Counted from the first letter of the stretch, positions 1-8,432 are shown. The stretch: 64,000 nucleotides of DNA from G965216905 sp965216905 (GCA_965216905.1 OZ244213.1:2480001-2544000); one strand, 5' to 3'. The notes: generated from the sequence alone by a model not told the origin. Translations and numbers: made by a program.

Positions 1-2
1 TG

Positions 3-1175
3 GGGCGTCCCGATTGGACCAAGTGGCCGGTGTACGACGAGGCGGCGGCCGGACTTCGGAACTACTGGTACCCGGTGATGTGGTCCAACCAGCTGAAGGA
101 CACGAAGCCGCAGGCGATCAAGCTGTGTGGCGAGAACATCATGGTCATGCGGGACAAGGGTGCCGTGCACGCCCTGCACGACCGCTGCCCGCATCGCGGG
201 GTGCCGCTCTCGCTCGGGATTCAGGAGTTCGAAGGCACGATCACCTGCCCCTATCACGCCTGGACCTTCGATCTCGACGATGGTGACCTGGTGGCGGTCA
301 TCACCGACGGCCCCGACTCGCCCATCTGTGGCAAGGCGGCGGTGAAGACCTACCCGACTGCCGAGATGCTCGGCATGGTGTGGGTGTACGTGGGGGAAGA
401 GGAGCCACCGCCACCCGAGACCGCGCTGCCCGAAGAACTCCGTGACAACGTGACGTTCGTGATGGGTGGCCGGATCGCCGACCGCGAGGGCAACTGGAGG
501 CTGGCCGCCGAGAACGGGTTCGACGAGGGTCATGCCAAGTACCTGCATCGCACGTCGACGTGGCGCACGTTCAAGGCGATGCCCACCTGGAACATCACCA
601 AGATCATTCCCGAGGGTCGGTGGATCTTCCGTCAGCAGCAGGAGGTGCATTGGAAGGCACATTTCCCTGGCCTCGGCGACTGGTCGAACATCAAATGGTG
701 GAAGCTCCGTCCGAGGAAGTACGACCCCGACGCTCCTCAGCTCGGCAACACGGGCGGCGCCGAGAAGGCCGACGCCCACATCGTCGCCCAGGCATTTCCG
801 GGCTTTGCCTCGATCACGGTGCCGGGCGTCTTGCGAATCGCCTACCCCAAGTTCATCCACTACGAGTTCTACGTCCCGAAGGACGAGGACTGGCACCGCT
901 ATGTCGGCGTCATGGTCCGGTTCGTGTCCGGATGGCGGTCGTGGTTGTTCCGCCTGAAGTACTGGGCGCTGATCCGGCCCCACTTCCACGGCAACTTCTC
1001 CAATCTCGATGCCTGGATGGTCGAAGCGACCGATGCGCCTCCCGAGCGCCTCTACCGGCCCGACTCGTCACTGCTCGCGTGGCGCCGTCTGGTCGAGAAG
1101 ACCAAGAAGGGCAAGGAGGTCACCGAGGCGGTCCGTGAGGCATCCGCCGAGGTGGCCGGGGTGGGAGACGAATAG
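3..1175 (+). CDS. Rieske non-heme iron oxygenase, alpha subunit (5' end outside window)
   Basis: Oxygenase component that would hydroxylate or O-demethylate an aromatic ring using electrons from a reductase not seen here. The frame is open to the left edge, and an in-frame GTG at 30 is an unlikely start because the upstream codons (D-W-T-K-W-P) already look like family sequence. Counting from that GTG, the Rieske motif is C53-P-H55 ... C73-P-Y-H76. The mononuclear iron motif is E-N-G-F-D-E-G-H168-x4-H173. It heads a co-directional operon; its stop overlaps the next start (TAGTG). Ring-opening and hydrolase genes downstream imply ring activation. The substrate cannot be told from sequence. Confidence 0.9.
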   Translation, partial: GRPDWTKWPVYDEAAAGLRNYWYPVMWSNQLKDTKPQAIKLCGENIMVMRDKGAVHALHDRCPHRGVPLSLGIQEFEGTITCPYHAWTFDLDDGDLVAVITDGPDSPICGKAAVKTYPTAEMLGMVWVYVGEEEPPPPETALPEELRDNVTFVMGGRIADREGNWRLAAENGFDEGHAKYLHRTSTWRTFKAMPTWNITKIIPEGRWIFRQQQEVHWKAHFPGLGDWSNIKWWKLRPRKYDPDAPQLGNTGGAEKADAHIVAQAFPGFASITVPGVLRIAYPKFIHYEFYVPKDEDWHRYVGVMVRFVSGWRSWLFRLKYWALIRPHFHGNFSNLDAWMVEATDAPPERLYRPDSSLLAWRRLVEKTKKGKEVTEAVREASAEVAGVGDE

Positions 1176-2044
1176 TGCTGACCAGGCCGGACAAGCCCGA
1201 ATCCAAGTTCCTGGAGGCGCTGGGGCACAAGCTTCACTATCTGGCGATGGGTGATGGCGAGGGCATCCCGATCGTCTTCCTGCATGGTGGGGGCCCGGGG
1301 TGCACCGGCTGGTCGGATTTCGGGGTCTGTGCCCCGCACATGGATCGCCGCAAGCTGTACCTGTTCGACCTCCTGCAGTACGGACTGTCGGACAAACCAG
1401 ACATCGATGGTCCGGTGTGGTCGACCCACGCCGCCATCTATGCGGACGCCATCCGCACGCTTGGGCTGGAGCGAGCACACCTCGTCTGTAACTCGTGGGG
1501 AGGGGCGGGAGCGCTGGCGATGGGCATCGAACACCCCGACGTGGTGGCGAGTCTCGTGATCACCGGCTCGATGCCGGTGCAACGAGGCCCCTTTGGGCCA
1601 CTCATCGACCACTCGTGGCGAGGACGCTTCGCCCGGCTCGACTATTACGGCGGCGACGGACCCACGTGGGAGAAGATGCGGGCGCTGATCGCCCGTTTCG
1701 AATGGTACGACCAGTCGAAGATCCCCGACGAGACGGTGACGATGCGCTACGAGCAGAGTCTCGATCCGGGGGAGATGCGACTCGGGCTCGCCATCGATGA
1801 ACGAGGAACGATGCAGGACATCGGGAGCCGGCTCGGTGAGATCGAAGCCCCCACCCTGTTCGTGTGGGGGATGGAGGACGACTTCCTCGGTCCCGAGTAT
1901 CCGCTGTCGCTGGCGGCGGCGATGCAACGGGGGAACCTGGTCGTGATGGACCGGTCGTCTCATCATCTCCAGGAGGAACGTCCGCTCGAGTATGCGCTCG
2001 CCGTCAATGCCTTTCTGGATCGAGTCGAGGAGGTCGGAGCATGA
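1175..2044 (+). CDS. alpha/beta hydrolase, meta-cleavage-product hydrolase type
   Basis: Probable C-C bond hydrolase acting on a ring-fission product, similar to the BphD/HsaD group. The 289-aa protein has the oxyanion motif H-G-G-G-P-G (37-42), nucleophile elbow C-N-S107-W-G-G, acidic residue in W-G-M-E-D-D (235/236) and catalytic histidine in S-S-H-H-L (263/264). The stretch G-S-M-P-V-Q after the elbow is also typical of this group. GTG start overlaps the Rieske stop by one base, and the stop overlaps the next ATG, so expression is tightly coupled. Its position directly after a ring hydroxylase fits meta-cleavage chemistry; the substrate is unknown. Confidence 0.85.
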   Translation: MLTRPDKPESKFLEALGHKLHYLAMGDGEGIPIVFLHGGGPGCTGWSDFGVCAPHMDRRKLYLFDLLQYGLSDKPDIDGPVWSTHAAIYADAIRTLGLERAHLVCNSWGGAGALAMGIEHPDVVASLVITGSMPVQRGPFGPLIDHSWRGRFARLDYYGGDGPTWEKMRALIARFEWYDQSKIPDETVTMRYEQSLDPGEMRLGLAIDERGTMQDIGSRLGEIEAPTLFVWGMEDDFLGPEYPLSLAAAMQRGNLVVMDRSSHHLQEERPLEYALAVNAFLDRVEEVGA

Positions 2045-2211
2045 TCACGTTCACCGTTGTCGTGGCGTTGGTGCTCATCGCGCTGTTCATCGTGGACGTC
2101 ACCGTCGGGTTGATCGGCGTGGCGGTCGTCGCCGTCGCACTGCTGATCCCGGCCGTGCGTCGGTTTCTGACGTCTCGGACGCAGTCCGCCACCTACCTCA
2201 TCCGTCGCTGA
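2041..2211 (+). CDS. 56-aa hydrophobic membrane protein, unknown function
   Basis: Tiny protein almost entirely hydrophobic through residue 40, followed by a basic tail (R-R-F...R-T-Q, ending L-I-R-R). It would form one long or two short membrane helices with the positive end likely cytoplasmic. The start is the ATG of an ATGA overlap with the preceding hydrolase stop, and the next gene begins 7 nt after its stop, so it sits inside a translationally coupled catabolic operon. That arrangement argues it is a real gene. I do not recognise a family. A role in substrate entry or membrane anchoring is possible but unsupported. Confidence 0.6.
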   Translation: MITFTVVVALVLIALFIVDVTVGLIGVAVVAVALLIPAVRRFLTSRTQSATYLIRR

Positions 2212-2218
2212 CCAGACC

Positions 2219-3511
2219 GTGTCCAGTCCCCGCCAGGAGCGAGCGATCGATGCCGCGGTCGGTGCACTGCGGCGTGACCGGCTCGAGCAGCTGGCGGTTG
2301 CGTTCGTGGACTGTCCGAGCCCACCTGGACACGAACGGGCGATGGCCGAGCTGGCCACTCGCCAGATGGGCGCGGCCGGACTCGACGCCCACCTCCAGGT
2401 GATCGACGGAACCCAAGCCAACGCGGTTGGACGGACCGGCCGGTCCGGACCGTCGCTCCTGCTGTACGCACCGATGGACACCCTGACCACGGGCACCGAA
2501 GCAGACCTGCCCTGGGCCGGTCCCGAGCTCCGTCCCGATATGCGGCCCTCCGCCCGAGTCGAGGGTGACCTGATCGTCGGGCTCGGCGCCGGCAATCCCA
2601 AAGGGCACGCGGCGGTGGTGGTTGCTGCCGCCGAGGCGATCGTCGCCTCCGGTCTCGCTCTCGACGGCGAACTGATCGTCGGCCTCGGCGCCGGCGGAAT
2701 GCCGACGAATGCTCCTCCCGGTGCCACTCGTCGCAACATCGCCCAGGGAGCCGGTTGCTCGTTCATGCTCGAACAGGGGGTGTGGCCCGATCAGGCGGTC
2801 ATCGCCAAGCCTGGATGGTCTGCCTCCTGGGAGGAGGTCGGTCTGTGCTGGTTCCGGTTCCGGATACATGGAACGCACACCTACGTCGGAAGCCGGCATC
2901 TGCTGCCGTACCGCAACCCGATCGCCGACGCGGCCAAGTTGATCGATGCCATCGAGGCGTGGGCCCCGCTGTACTCGGAGCGGCACACCGACGGTCTGGT
3001 GGCACCCCAGATCAACATCGGATCGATCCGAGCCGGATGGCCGGAGATGCCCAGTGTGAGCTCGGCGGTGTGCTCGCTGATGGTTGACGTACGGGTCAGC
3101 CCGCGGGCGACACCGGCCGAGGTTCGCGCCGAGGTCGCCGAGTTCGTGGCCGGTTTCCAAACGGATCATCCCGAGATCGATCTCGACTGGGAGATGACGC
3201 TGGCGATCCCCGGATCGCACACGCCGCCCGAACACCCGGTGGTGCGCCGGGCCATCGAGGCATGGGAGGCGGTGTCCGGCGAGCCGCATCGCCCTGCCGA
3301 GAGGATGAGTGGTGGCACCGACGCAAACATCCTCAGAAACCGCGGCGTCCCCACCGTACGGATCGGGATGCCCAAGGCCACCGTCCGGGCCGGTGACCTC
3401 GACTTCCAGCGCGGGATGAACACCGCTTCTGTCATCGACATGGAAGCGCTGGCCGAGGTCCTGATCCGCATCGCCGTGACCACGTTGATATCGATCGAGG
3501 AGAACCGATGA
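2219..3511 (+). CDS. M20-family peptidase/deacylase homologue lacking the metal ligands
   Basis: The 430-aa fold pattern is that of M20 metallohydrolases (DapE/ArgE/carboxypeptidase G2), including a C-terminal G-G-T-D-A-N-I-L block. The zinc ligands are not where they should be. The H-x-D motif reads P85-M-D87, the bridging Asp in G-x-G-x-x-D-x-K-G is N126 (G-A-G-N-P-K-G), the catalytic Glu-Glu is replaced by G-G-M near 160, the next acidic ligand position reads I-A-K-P-G near 197, and the C-terminal His is missing (D-F-Q-R-G). It may be a non-zinc enzyme or a binding or scaffold protein. GTG start 7 nt after the small membrane protein; the stop overlaps the LigB-like gene. Confidence 0.75.
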   Translation: MSSPRQERAIDAAVGALRRDRLEQLAVAFVDCPSPPGHERAMAELATRQMGAAGLDAHLQVIDGTQANAVGRTGRSGPSLLLYAPMDTLTTGTEADLPWAGPELRPDMRPSARVEGDLIVGLGAGNPKGHAAVVVAAAEAIVASGLALDGELIVGLGAGGMPTNAPPGATRRNIAQGAGCSFMLEQGVWPDQAVIAKPGWSASWEEVGLCWFRFRIHGTHTYVGSRHLLPYRNPIADAAKLIDAIEAWAPLYSERHTDGLVAPQINIGSIRAGWPEMPSVSSAVCSLMVDVRVSPRATPAEVRAEVAEFVAGFQTDHPEIDLDWEMTLAIPGSHTPPEHPVVRRAIEAWEAVSGEPHRPAERMSGGTDANILRNRGVPTVRIGMPKATVRAGDLDFQRGMNTASVIDMEALAEVLIRIAVTTLISIEENR

Positions 3512-4449
3512 GCAACGTCGTGCTCGGGGTGGGTGCGTCGCACTCCACCCTCATGAACACCCACTGGGACGTCGTCGAGGACGTCGAAGCCGCCACCGCC
3601 TTCCGGAACGGGCTCTTCGAGGCTCGCGACCTGGTGACGGCGGCTCGACCCGATGCGGCGATCATCATCGGCTCCAACCACTTTCGCGGGTTCTGGCTCG
3701 ACCTCCTCCCGGCCTTCACGGTCGGCGTGGGCGACTGCATTGCATCGGGCGAGTCGGGTACCCCCAAGGGCCCGCAACCCGTCGATCGCGATCTGGCTCG
3801 ACACATCTGCGCAAGCGTCGTCGACGCAGGCTTCGATCCGGCATTCAGCGTCAAGCTGCAGATCGACCACGGGATCTCCCACGCCATCCAGTACCTGCTC
3901 GCAGAGGTCGAGATTCCCATCGTGCCGGTGGTGGTGAACATGTTCGCCCCGCCCCTCCCCACCACCGCTCGGGCCGAAGCCCTCGGTTCCGCCATCGGCG
4001 CGGCGGTGGCCGCCGACGGAGCGGACAAGCGAGTAGTGGTCATCGGCTCCGGCGGCCTCAGCCATCGGCTTCCCTGGCCGCGCTGGTTCGATCCGCATGG
4101 TGCCGACGACGAGTTCATGGTCGAGGCGTGGACGGAAGGCCGGAACGAATGGGAGAAGTACGACCCTCGCCGGCGCGAGATCATCCGCGCGGCCACCGCC
4201 GGGATCAGCCCGGAGTGGGACCGGGAGTTTCTCGGGCGATTGGAGCAGGGGGACCTCGGGTTCTACGCCTCGCAATCCACCGAGGACATCGAGAACGCTG
4301 CCGGGAATGGTGCGCAAGAGATCCGCTCCTGGCTGATGATGGCCGCGGCCGCCGGTCACGCCCCCGGCCGCACCATCACCTATCAACCGATCGAAGAGTG
4401 GCTCACCGGCATGGGCGTGGCGGTCGTCGAGCCAGAGAATGGAGTCTGA
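3508..4449 (+). CDS. extradiol ring-cleavage dioxygenase, LigB (class III) catalytic type
   Basis: Fe(II)-dependent opening of a catechol-like ring next to the hydroxyls. The 313-aa protein has the LigB-type metal and catalytic histidines in their usual blocks: G-A-S-H12, S-N-H58-F, D-H121-G-I-S-H125 and G-S-G-G-L-S-H186. It matches the length of single-chain LigB homologues; no separate small LigA-like gene is adjacent. ATGA overlap with the M20-like gene. With the upstream Rieske oxygenase and flanking C-C hydrolases it gives a full hydroxylate-cleave-hydrolyse sequence. Whether the true substrate is protocatechuate-like, gallate-like or catechol-like cannot be decided. Confidence 0.85.
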   Translation: MSNVVLGVGASHSTLMNTHWDVVEDVEAATAFRNGLFEARDLVTAARPDAAIIIGSNHFRGFWLDLLPAFTVGVGDCIASGESGTPKGPQPVDRDLARHICASVVDAGFDPAFSVKLQIDHGISHAIQYLLAEVEIPIVPVVVNMFAPPLPTTARAEALGSAIGAAVAADGADKRVVVIGSGGLSHRLPWPRWFDPHGADDEFMVEAWTEGRNEWEKYDPRRREIIRAATAGISPEWDREFLGRLEQGDLGFYASQSTEDIENAAGNGAQEIRSWLMMAAAAGHAPGRTITYQPIEEWLTGMGVAVVEPENGV

Positions 4450-5304
4450 ATGTCGATCTGGACCGACCTGACCGGGGTGGAGTTTTGTGTCAAATGGGTC
4501 GACGCCGATGGGCTACGCACGCGATCCTTGCAGGCCGGCTCGGGGGAGCCGGTGATCTTCATGCACGGCACGTCCGGGCACCTCGAAGCGTTCACGCGCA
4601 ACATCGTCGCGCACGTCGAAGCCGGGTTCGAGTGCCATGCGATCGACGTCATGGGACACGGGTACACCGACAAACCTCCGTTTCCGTACGAGATCCCCAG
4701 ATACGTGGAGCATCTCGTTGCGTACATGGATGCATGTGGCATGGAGCGGGCGCATCTCGTGGGCGAGAGCCTGGGCGGCTGGATCGCCGGATGGCTCGCT
4801 TCCGAACAACCGGACCGGGTGGGGAAGCTCGAGATGGTGGCGGCGGGAGGCACCAAGGCGAACCCCGAGGTGATGGAGCGCTTGAAGGCTTCGACCCGGA
4901 AGGCGGTCTTCACCGACGACCCCGAGCTTACCCGGGCTCGCCTCCACCTGCTCTTCCACGACCCGGACAAGGACGTCTCCGATGAGCTGGTCGAGGTGCG
5001 GCACGCCATCTATCACACGCCCGAGTTCGTCCAAGGCATCGACAACCTGCTGGCACTTCAGGAGATGGAGATCCGTCAGCGCAACCTGATGCGGCCCGAC
5101 CGGCTGGCCCGAATCCGGGCCGAGACCCTGGTCGTCTGGGGCACCAACAATCCGTTTGGGGCCGTTCCCGAGGCCGAGGCCATGGCCGAGGCCATTCCCG
5201 ACTCTCATCTGGAGATCTTCCCCGACTGCGGCCACTGGCCCCAGCACGAGCATCCGGAGCGGTTCAATGATCTCTCCGTTCGTTTCCTCCAGGGCGAGCT
5301 GTGA
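4450..5304 (+). CDS. alpha/beta hydrolase (ring-fission-product hydrolase-like)
   Basis: The 284-aa alpha/beta hydrolase has nucleophile elbow V-G-E-S107-L-G-G and catalytic histidine C-G-H262-W-P. The usual acidic residue after strand 6 is N234 in W-G-T-N-N-P-F-G, so the acid may lie elsewhere; Asn at this position is common in some meta-cleavage hydrolases as I remember them. It starts directly after the dioxygenase stop and overlaps the next gene by 4 nt. Likely acts on a ring-opened intermediate or an ester of the same pathway. It is the second of three hydrolases in the operon, so their individual steps cannot be assigned. Confidence 0.8.
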   Translation: MSIWTDLTGVEFCVKWVDADGLRTRSLQAGSGEPVIFMHGTSGHLEAFTRNIVAHVEAGFECHAIDVMGHGYTDKPPFPYEIPRYVEHLVAYMDACGMERAHLVGESLGGWIAGWLASEQPDRVGKLEMVAAGGTKANPEVMERLKASTRKAVFTDDPELTRARLHLLFHDPDKDVSDELVEVRHAIYHTPEFVQGIDNLLALQEMEIRQRNLMRPDRLARIRAETLVVWGTNNPFGAVPEAEAMAEAIPDSHLEIFPDCGHWPQHEHPERFNDLSVRFLQGEL

Positions 5305-6089
5305 TCCGAGCCGGCTACGCGGCCGTCTCGTTCGGGCAGATGCACTACGTCGAGGCCGGGTCGGGTCCGCCAGTGGTCCTTCTGCACCAGACGCCGAGGT
5401 CGTGGGACGAGTACCGCGAGCTCATCCCGCAGCTCTCCGATCACCATCGCGTCATCGCCTTCGACACGGCGGGGTACGGCGCTTCCGATGTCCCCGACGC
5501 GATCTCGATCGAGGCGTTCGCCGATGCGGTGGCCGAGGCGTTGGCGGCGATGGACATCTCCTCTACGGCCGTCGTCGGCCATCACACCGGCGGAGTCATC
5601 GCCGTCGATCTGGCCGCCCGTCATCCCCACCTGGTGGAACGACTGATCTTGTCGTCGACCCCGTTCGTCGACGCCGAAGCACGGGAACGCCGCAAGACCC
5701 GTCCTCCCATCGACGAGGTCGAGCGCACCGCCGACGGTTCGTTTCTCGTGGAGTTGTGGAACTGCCGGTCGAGTTTCTATCCGACGGGGGAGCCCCAGAT
5801 CACCGAGCGGTTCGTGGTGGATGCCCTTCGCGCCCTCGACCGGGCCGAGGAAGGACATCGTGCGGTCGGTGCCTACCGGATGGAGGATGTGATCGGTTCG
5901 ATCCGGCAGCCGGTCCTGTTGATCGGGGCTGCCCGCGACCCGTATGCCTTCCCGGAACTCACACACTTTCGCGAGCAGTTCCCCGAGGCCCCGGTGGCGG
6001 TGATCTCCGAAGGCATGGTTCCGTTGATGGAACTCCATGCCGCCGAGGTGGGGCGCCACATCCTCGAGTTCCTGGGACGACCGTCGTGA
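5301..6089 (+). CDS. alpha/beta-hydrolase fold protein with G-H-H-T-G in place of the Ser nucleophile
   Basis: Fold motifs are clear (strand-loop V-V-L-L-H-Q-T-P-R-S, A-F-D-T-A-G-Y-G-A-S, acid loop I-G-A-A-R-D213-P), but the nucleophile elbow reads G93-H94-H95-T96-G97, putting His where Ser/Cys/Asp belongs. The terminal catalytic His region reads E-G-M239-V-P-L-M-E, so that His is also absent. Length (262 aa) is normal and the gene is intact with 4-nt overlaps on both sides, so it is not decaying. It may perform cofactor-independent chemistry other than hydrolysis, or bind a substrate. The function is unknown. Confidence 0.75.
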   Translation: MIRAGYAAVSFGQMHYVEAGSGPPVVLLHQTPRSWDEYRELIPQLSDHHRVIAFDTAGYGASDVPDAISIEAFADAVAEALAAMDISSTAVVGHHTGGVIAVDLAARHPHLVERLILSSTPFVDAEARERRKTRPPIDEVERTADGSFLVELWNCRSSFYPTGEPQITERFVVDALRALDRAEEGHRAVGAYRMEDVIGSIRQPVLLIGAARDPYAFPELTHFREQFPEAPVAVISEGMVPLMELHAAEVGRHILEFLGRPS

Positions 6090-7405
6090 GTCTCGACCCC
6101 CTGTTTCGGCCGACGTCGGTTGCCGTGTACGGAGCGTCCGCCACCGACTCGTCCAAACTCGGCAACACGCTGCTTCGGAACGCCGCCGCCGAGACCGACC
6201 GGGTCGTGGCGGTCCATCCGTCCGCCGCCGTCGTCGATGGGGTGTCGGCCACCCCCTCCCTTCACGAACCCGTGGATCTGGCGCTGGTCTCGGTGCCGGC
6301 GGCTCGCGCCGAGGCAGCGGTGGTCGACGCCGCCCGAGGCGGTGCCCGGGTGGCGATCGTGCTGTCCTCCGGTTTCGGCGAGGCCGGAGCCGATGGGGCG
6401 GACCGCCAGCATCGGCTCGAGAACGCGGCAGCCGCCGGTGGGATGCGGCTCGTCGGACCGAACTGTATGGGTGTCGTCAGCCACCTCGGTGGGGGACGCT
6501 GGCTCAACGGCTCCTACTTCTGGTCGGTTCCATCCGAACCGGGCGGGCTCTCCTTCATCAGCCAGTCGGGTGCCTTCGGTGGCATGTTCTTCGCCCATCT
6601 CCGCCGCGGTCTGGGCCTCTCCCGGTTCCTCTCGGTCGGAAACGCCGCCGACGTGACGTCGACCGATGCGCTCGAGTGGCTCGGGAGTGATCCGCAGACG
6701 TCGGCCATCGGCATGTTCGTCGAGGGGTTGACCGGCGGACGGCGGTTCGTGGAGGTGGCCAGGAGGATCACTCCGCACAAGCCGATCGTCGTATTGAAGG
6801 CCGGAAAGGAGGCGGCGGGAGCCAAGGCCGCCGCCAGTCACACCGGGAGCATGGCCGGGAGCCACACCGCAGTGCGGGCGGCATTTCGGAGAGCAGGCGT
6901 CCTCGAGGCGGCCGACACCGATGAGTTCTTCGACCTGGTCGACGTCGCCGCCGCCGGCCTCGAACCCGTGGAGAAGGTGGCCATCGTGACCATCTCGGGC
7001 GGACCATCGGTTCTCGCCGCCGACGCCGCAGAGCGAGCCGGCTTGATGTTGCCCACGCTCGGGGAGTCCACTCTGGCTCTGCTTCGAACCCTCGTGCCCG
7101 ACTTCGCGGCGTTGGGGAACCCGGTCGACTTGACGCCACAATGCCCACCGGACAGCTTCATTCCTGCGATCGAGGCGGTCTACGCCGACCCTTCGATCGA
7201 CGGGGTGGTGGCGATCAACTGCGGACTCGACTTCGCGCAGTTCGGCCGGGGCGTCGCGAGCGGTGTCCGTGCGACCGGGAAGCCGACGACGGCCTTCGTC
7301 CTCGATGCGCCCGCGGTGGCTTCCGAGATGCGCGAGGCGGGTGTCCTCCTCGCCGGCTCCCCCGAACGGGCGGTGAGGGCGGTCGCCGGGGGGGCGAGAA
7401 CATGA
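6086..7405 (+). CDS. ADP-forming acyl-CoA synthetase, alpha (CoA-binding/ligase) subunit
   Basis: Links acid activation to ATP hydrolysis via acyl-phosphate and phosphohistidine intermediates. The GTG start at 6086 forms a GTGA overlap with the previous stop. The 439-aa protein begins with a Rossmann CoA-binding domain (S-V-A-V-Y-G-A-S, residues 11-18), followed by flavodoxin-like ligase domains (V-G-P-N-C-M-G at 123-129; F-I-S-Q-S-G-A-F at 157-164). The active-site block A-A-S-H252-T-G-S carries the candidate phospho-His. The beta subunit is encoded next. In this operon it probably activates the carboxylic acid made after ring opening; it could run in reverse to make ATP. Confidence 0.85.
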   Translation: MSLDPLFRPTSVAVYGASATDSSKLGNTLLRNAAAETDRVVAVHPSAAVVDGVSATPSLHEPVDLALVSVPAARAEAAVVDAARGGARVAIVLSSGFGEAGADGADRQHRLENAAAAGGMRLVGPNCMGVVSHLGGGRWLNGSYFWSVPSEPGGLSFISQSGAFGGMFFAHLRRGLGLSRFLSVGNAADVTSTDALEWLGSDPQTSAIGMFVEGLTGGRRFVEVARRITPHKPIVVLKAGKEAAGAKAAASHTGSMAGSHTAVRAAFRRAGVLEAADTDEFFDLVDVAAAGLEPVEKVAIVTISGGPSVLAADAAERAGLMLPTLGESTLALLRTLVPDFAALGNPVDLTPQCPPDSFIPAIEAVYADPSIDGVVAINCGLDFAQFGRGVASGVRATGKPTTAFVLDAPAVASEMREAGVLLAGSPERAVRAVAGGART

Positions 7406-8019
7406 GGGCGCTGTCGGAGTGGGAGAGCAAGCAGCGACTGGGGGACACGTTGCCGCGACCCAGGGAGACGCTGGCGGACGATGCCGGCGAGGCGGTGGCC
7501 TTCTGTGAGACGGTCGGCGGGCCGCTGGTGGCGAAGGCCTCGGGTGTTGCCCACAAGACGGAGGGTGGCTTGGTGCGGCTCGGGGTGACCTGTGAGGCCG
7601 TGCCGGAAGTGTTCGCCGAGCTGGCGACCGCCGGGGACGGTCGAGTGCTGCTCGCAGAACAGCTGAACGCCGATCTCGAGCTGATCGTTGGAGGCTATCG
7701 CGACGACCAGCTCGGCCCGGTGGTGACGGTCGGAATCGGTGGAATCGCCGCCGAGCTCTTCGGCGACCTGGTTGCCGTGCTCGCACCACCCGAACCAGGA
7801 GAGTTGGCTGCAGCCGTAGAGGAGCTACGCGGTTCGGCACTCCTGGCGGGGATCCGCGGTGGTCATCCGGTCGATCTGGATGCGCTCGAGCAGATCGTTG
7901 CTGCGGTGTCCCGGCTCCTGGTCGACGATCCAACGGTCGCCGAGGTCGACTGCAATCCGGTCATGGTCGTCGACGGACGACCGCTGGTGGCTGATGCCCT
8001 GGTGGTCATGACGGCATGA
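7402..8019 (+). CDS. ADP-forming acyl-CoA synthetase, beta (ATP-grasp) subunit
   Basis: A 205-aa ATP-grasp domain of the acetyl/succinyl-CoA synthetase (ADP-forming) type, partner of the preceding alpha subunit. Visible family motifs are P-L-V-A-K-A-S-G-V-A-H-K-T-E-G-G (residues 41-56), the ATP-binding stretch V-G-I-G-G-I-A-A-E-L-F, and the metal-site region E-V-D-C-N-P-V near the C-terminus. The start is the ATG in an ATGA overlap with the alpha subunit stop, and it is somewhat shorter than the usual ~230 aa. The split-gene arrangement, rather than a fusion, matches archaeal and some actinobacterial enzymes. Confidence 0.85.
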   Translation: MRALSEWESKQRLGDTLPRPRETLADDAGEAVAFCETVGGPLVAKASGVAHKTEGGLVRLGVTCEAVPEVFAELATAGDGRVLLAEQLNADLELIVGGYRDDQLGPVVTVGIGGIAAELFGDLVAVLAPPEPGELAAAVEELRGSALLAGIRGGHPVDLDALEQIVAAVSRLLVDDPTVAEVDCNPVMVVDGRPLVADALVVMTA

Positions 8020-8432
8020 CACCGATGACTCAGCCGCCTCCCGGCCCGACGCTGGACACGATCCGTGCTCGGATCAGCAGCCTCGAGTACCCGTCGGTGG
8101 ACGGGGTGGTGGCCGTCGAGCGGGGTGGGACTGCGCCGGCGGAACTGGTGGCGGCTCATCTCGACGTGCCGCTGGGACGGGTTCGGGTGCGTTTCCGTCA
8201 CGACGACCATTCACCGATGAGCCGGGAGCCGGTCATCGAGGGCGTTCCCGAGATCCCCCACGGGTCGGAGTTCCTGCTGGTGGACGACGTGTCGGTGACC
8301 GGGGCCACGTTGCGGGTCGCCGCCGCGGCACTCGGTGACGTCGGCATCACGACGATGGTCATGCGAGGAACGGCCGACCTGGTGGTGTTCACCGACATCG
8401 ACGGCTGCGTGACCTGGCCCTGGTCCGAGTGA
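8016..8432 (+). CDS. small type I phosphoribosyltransferase-like protein
   Basis: A 138-aa protein with the PRPP-binding loop L-L-V-D-D-V-S-V-T-G-A-T-L (residues ~92-104), the hallmark of type I phosphoribosyltransferases, and an upstream V-A-V-E-R-G-G-T-A-P-A-E-L segment that fits the P-P-binding loop. It lacks the hood features of named purine or pyrimidine enzymes, so substrate prediction is unsafe. It is an odd member of an aromatic catabolic operon. It might salvage a nucleobase-like or heteroaromatic product, or act as a regulator like PyrR. ATGA overlap with the ATP-grasp gene, and its own stop overlaps the next GTG. Confidence 0.75.
   Translation: MTPMTQPPPGPTLDTIRARISSLEYPSVDGVVAVERGGTAPAELVAAHLDVPLGRVRVRFRHDDHSPMSREPVIEGVPEIPHGSEFLLVDDVSVTGATLRVAAAALGDVGITTMVMRGTADLVVFTDIDGCVTWPWSE

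Noticed and set aside
4450..5304. The Asn at the acid position of this hydrolase as a sign of inactivation
   Set aside because: Nucleophile and terminal His are intact, and Asn here is seen in other ring-fission hydrolases as far as I recall.
5873..7933. A very long minus-strand open frame opposite the acyl-CoA synthetase genes
   Set aside because: Arg/Pro/His-rich translation without family motifs; it mirrors the plus-strand coding genes and is a by-product of high GC.
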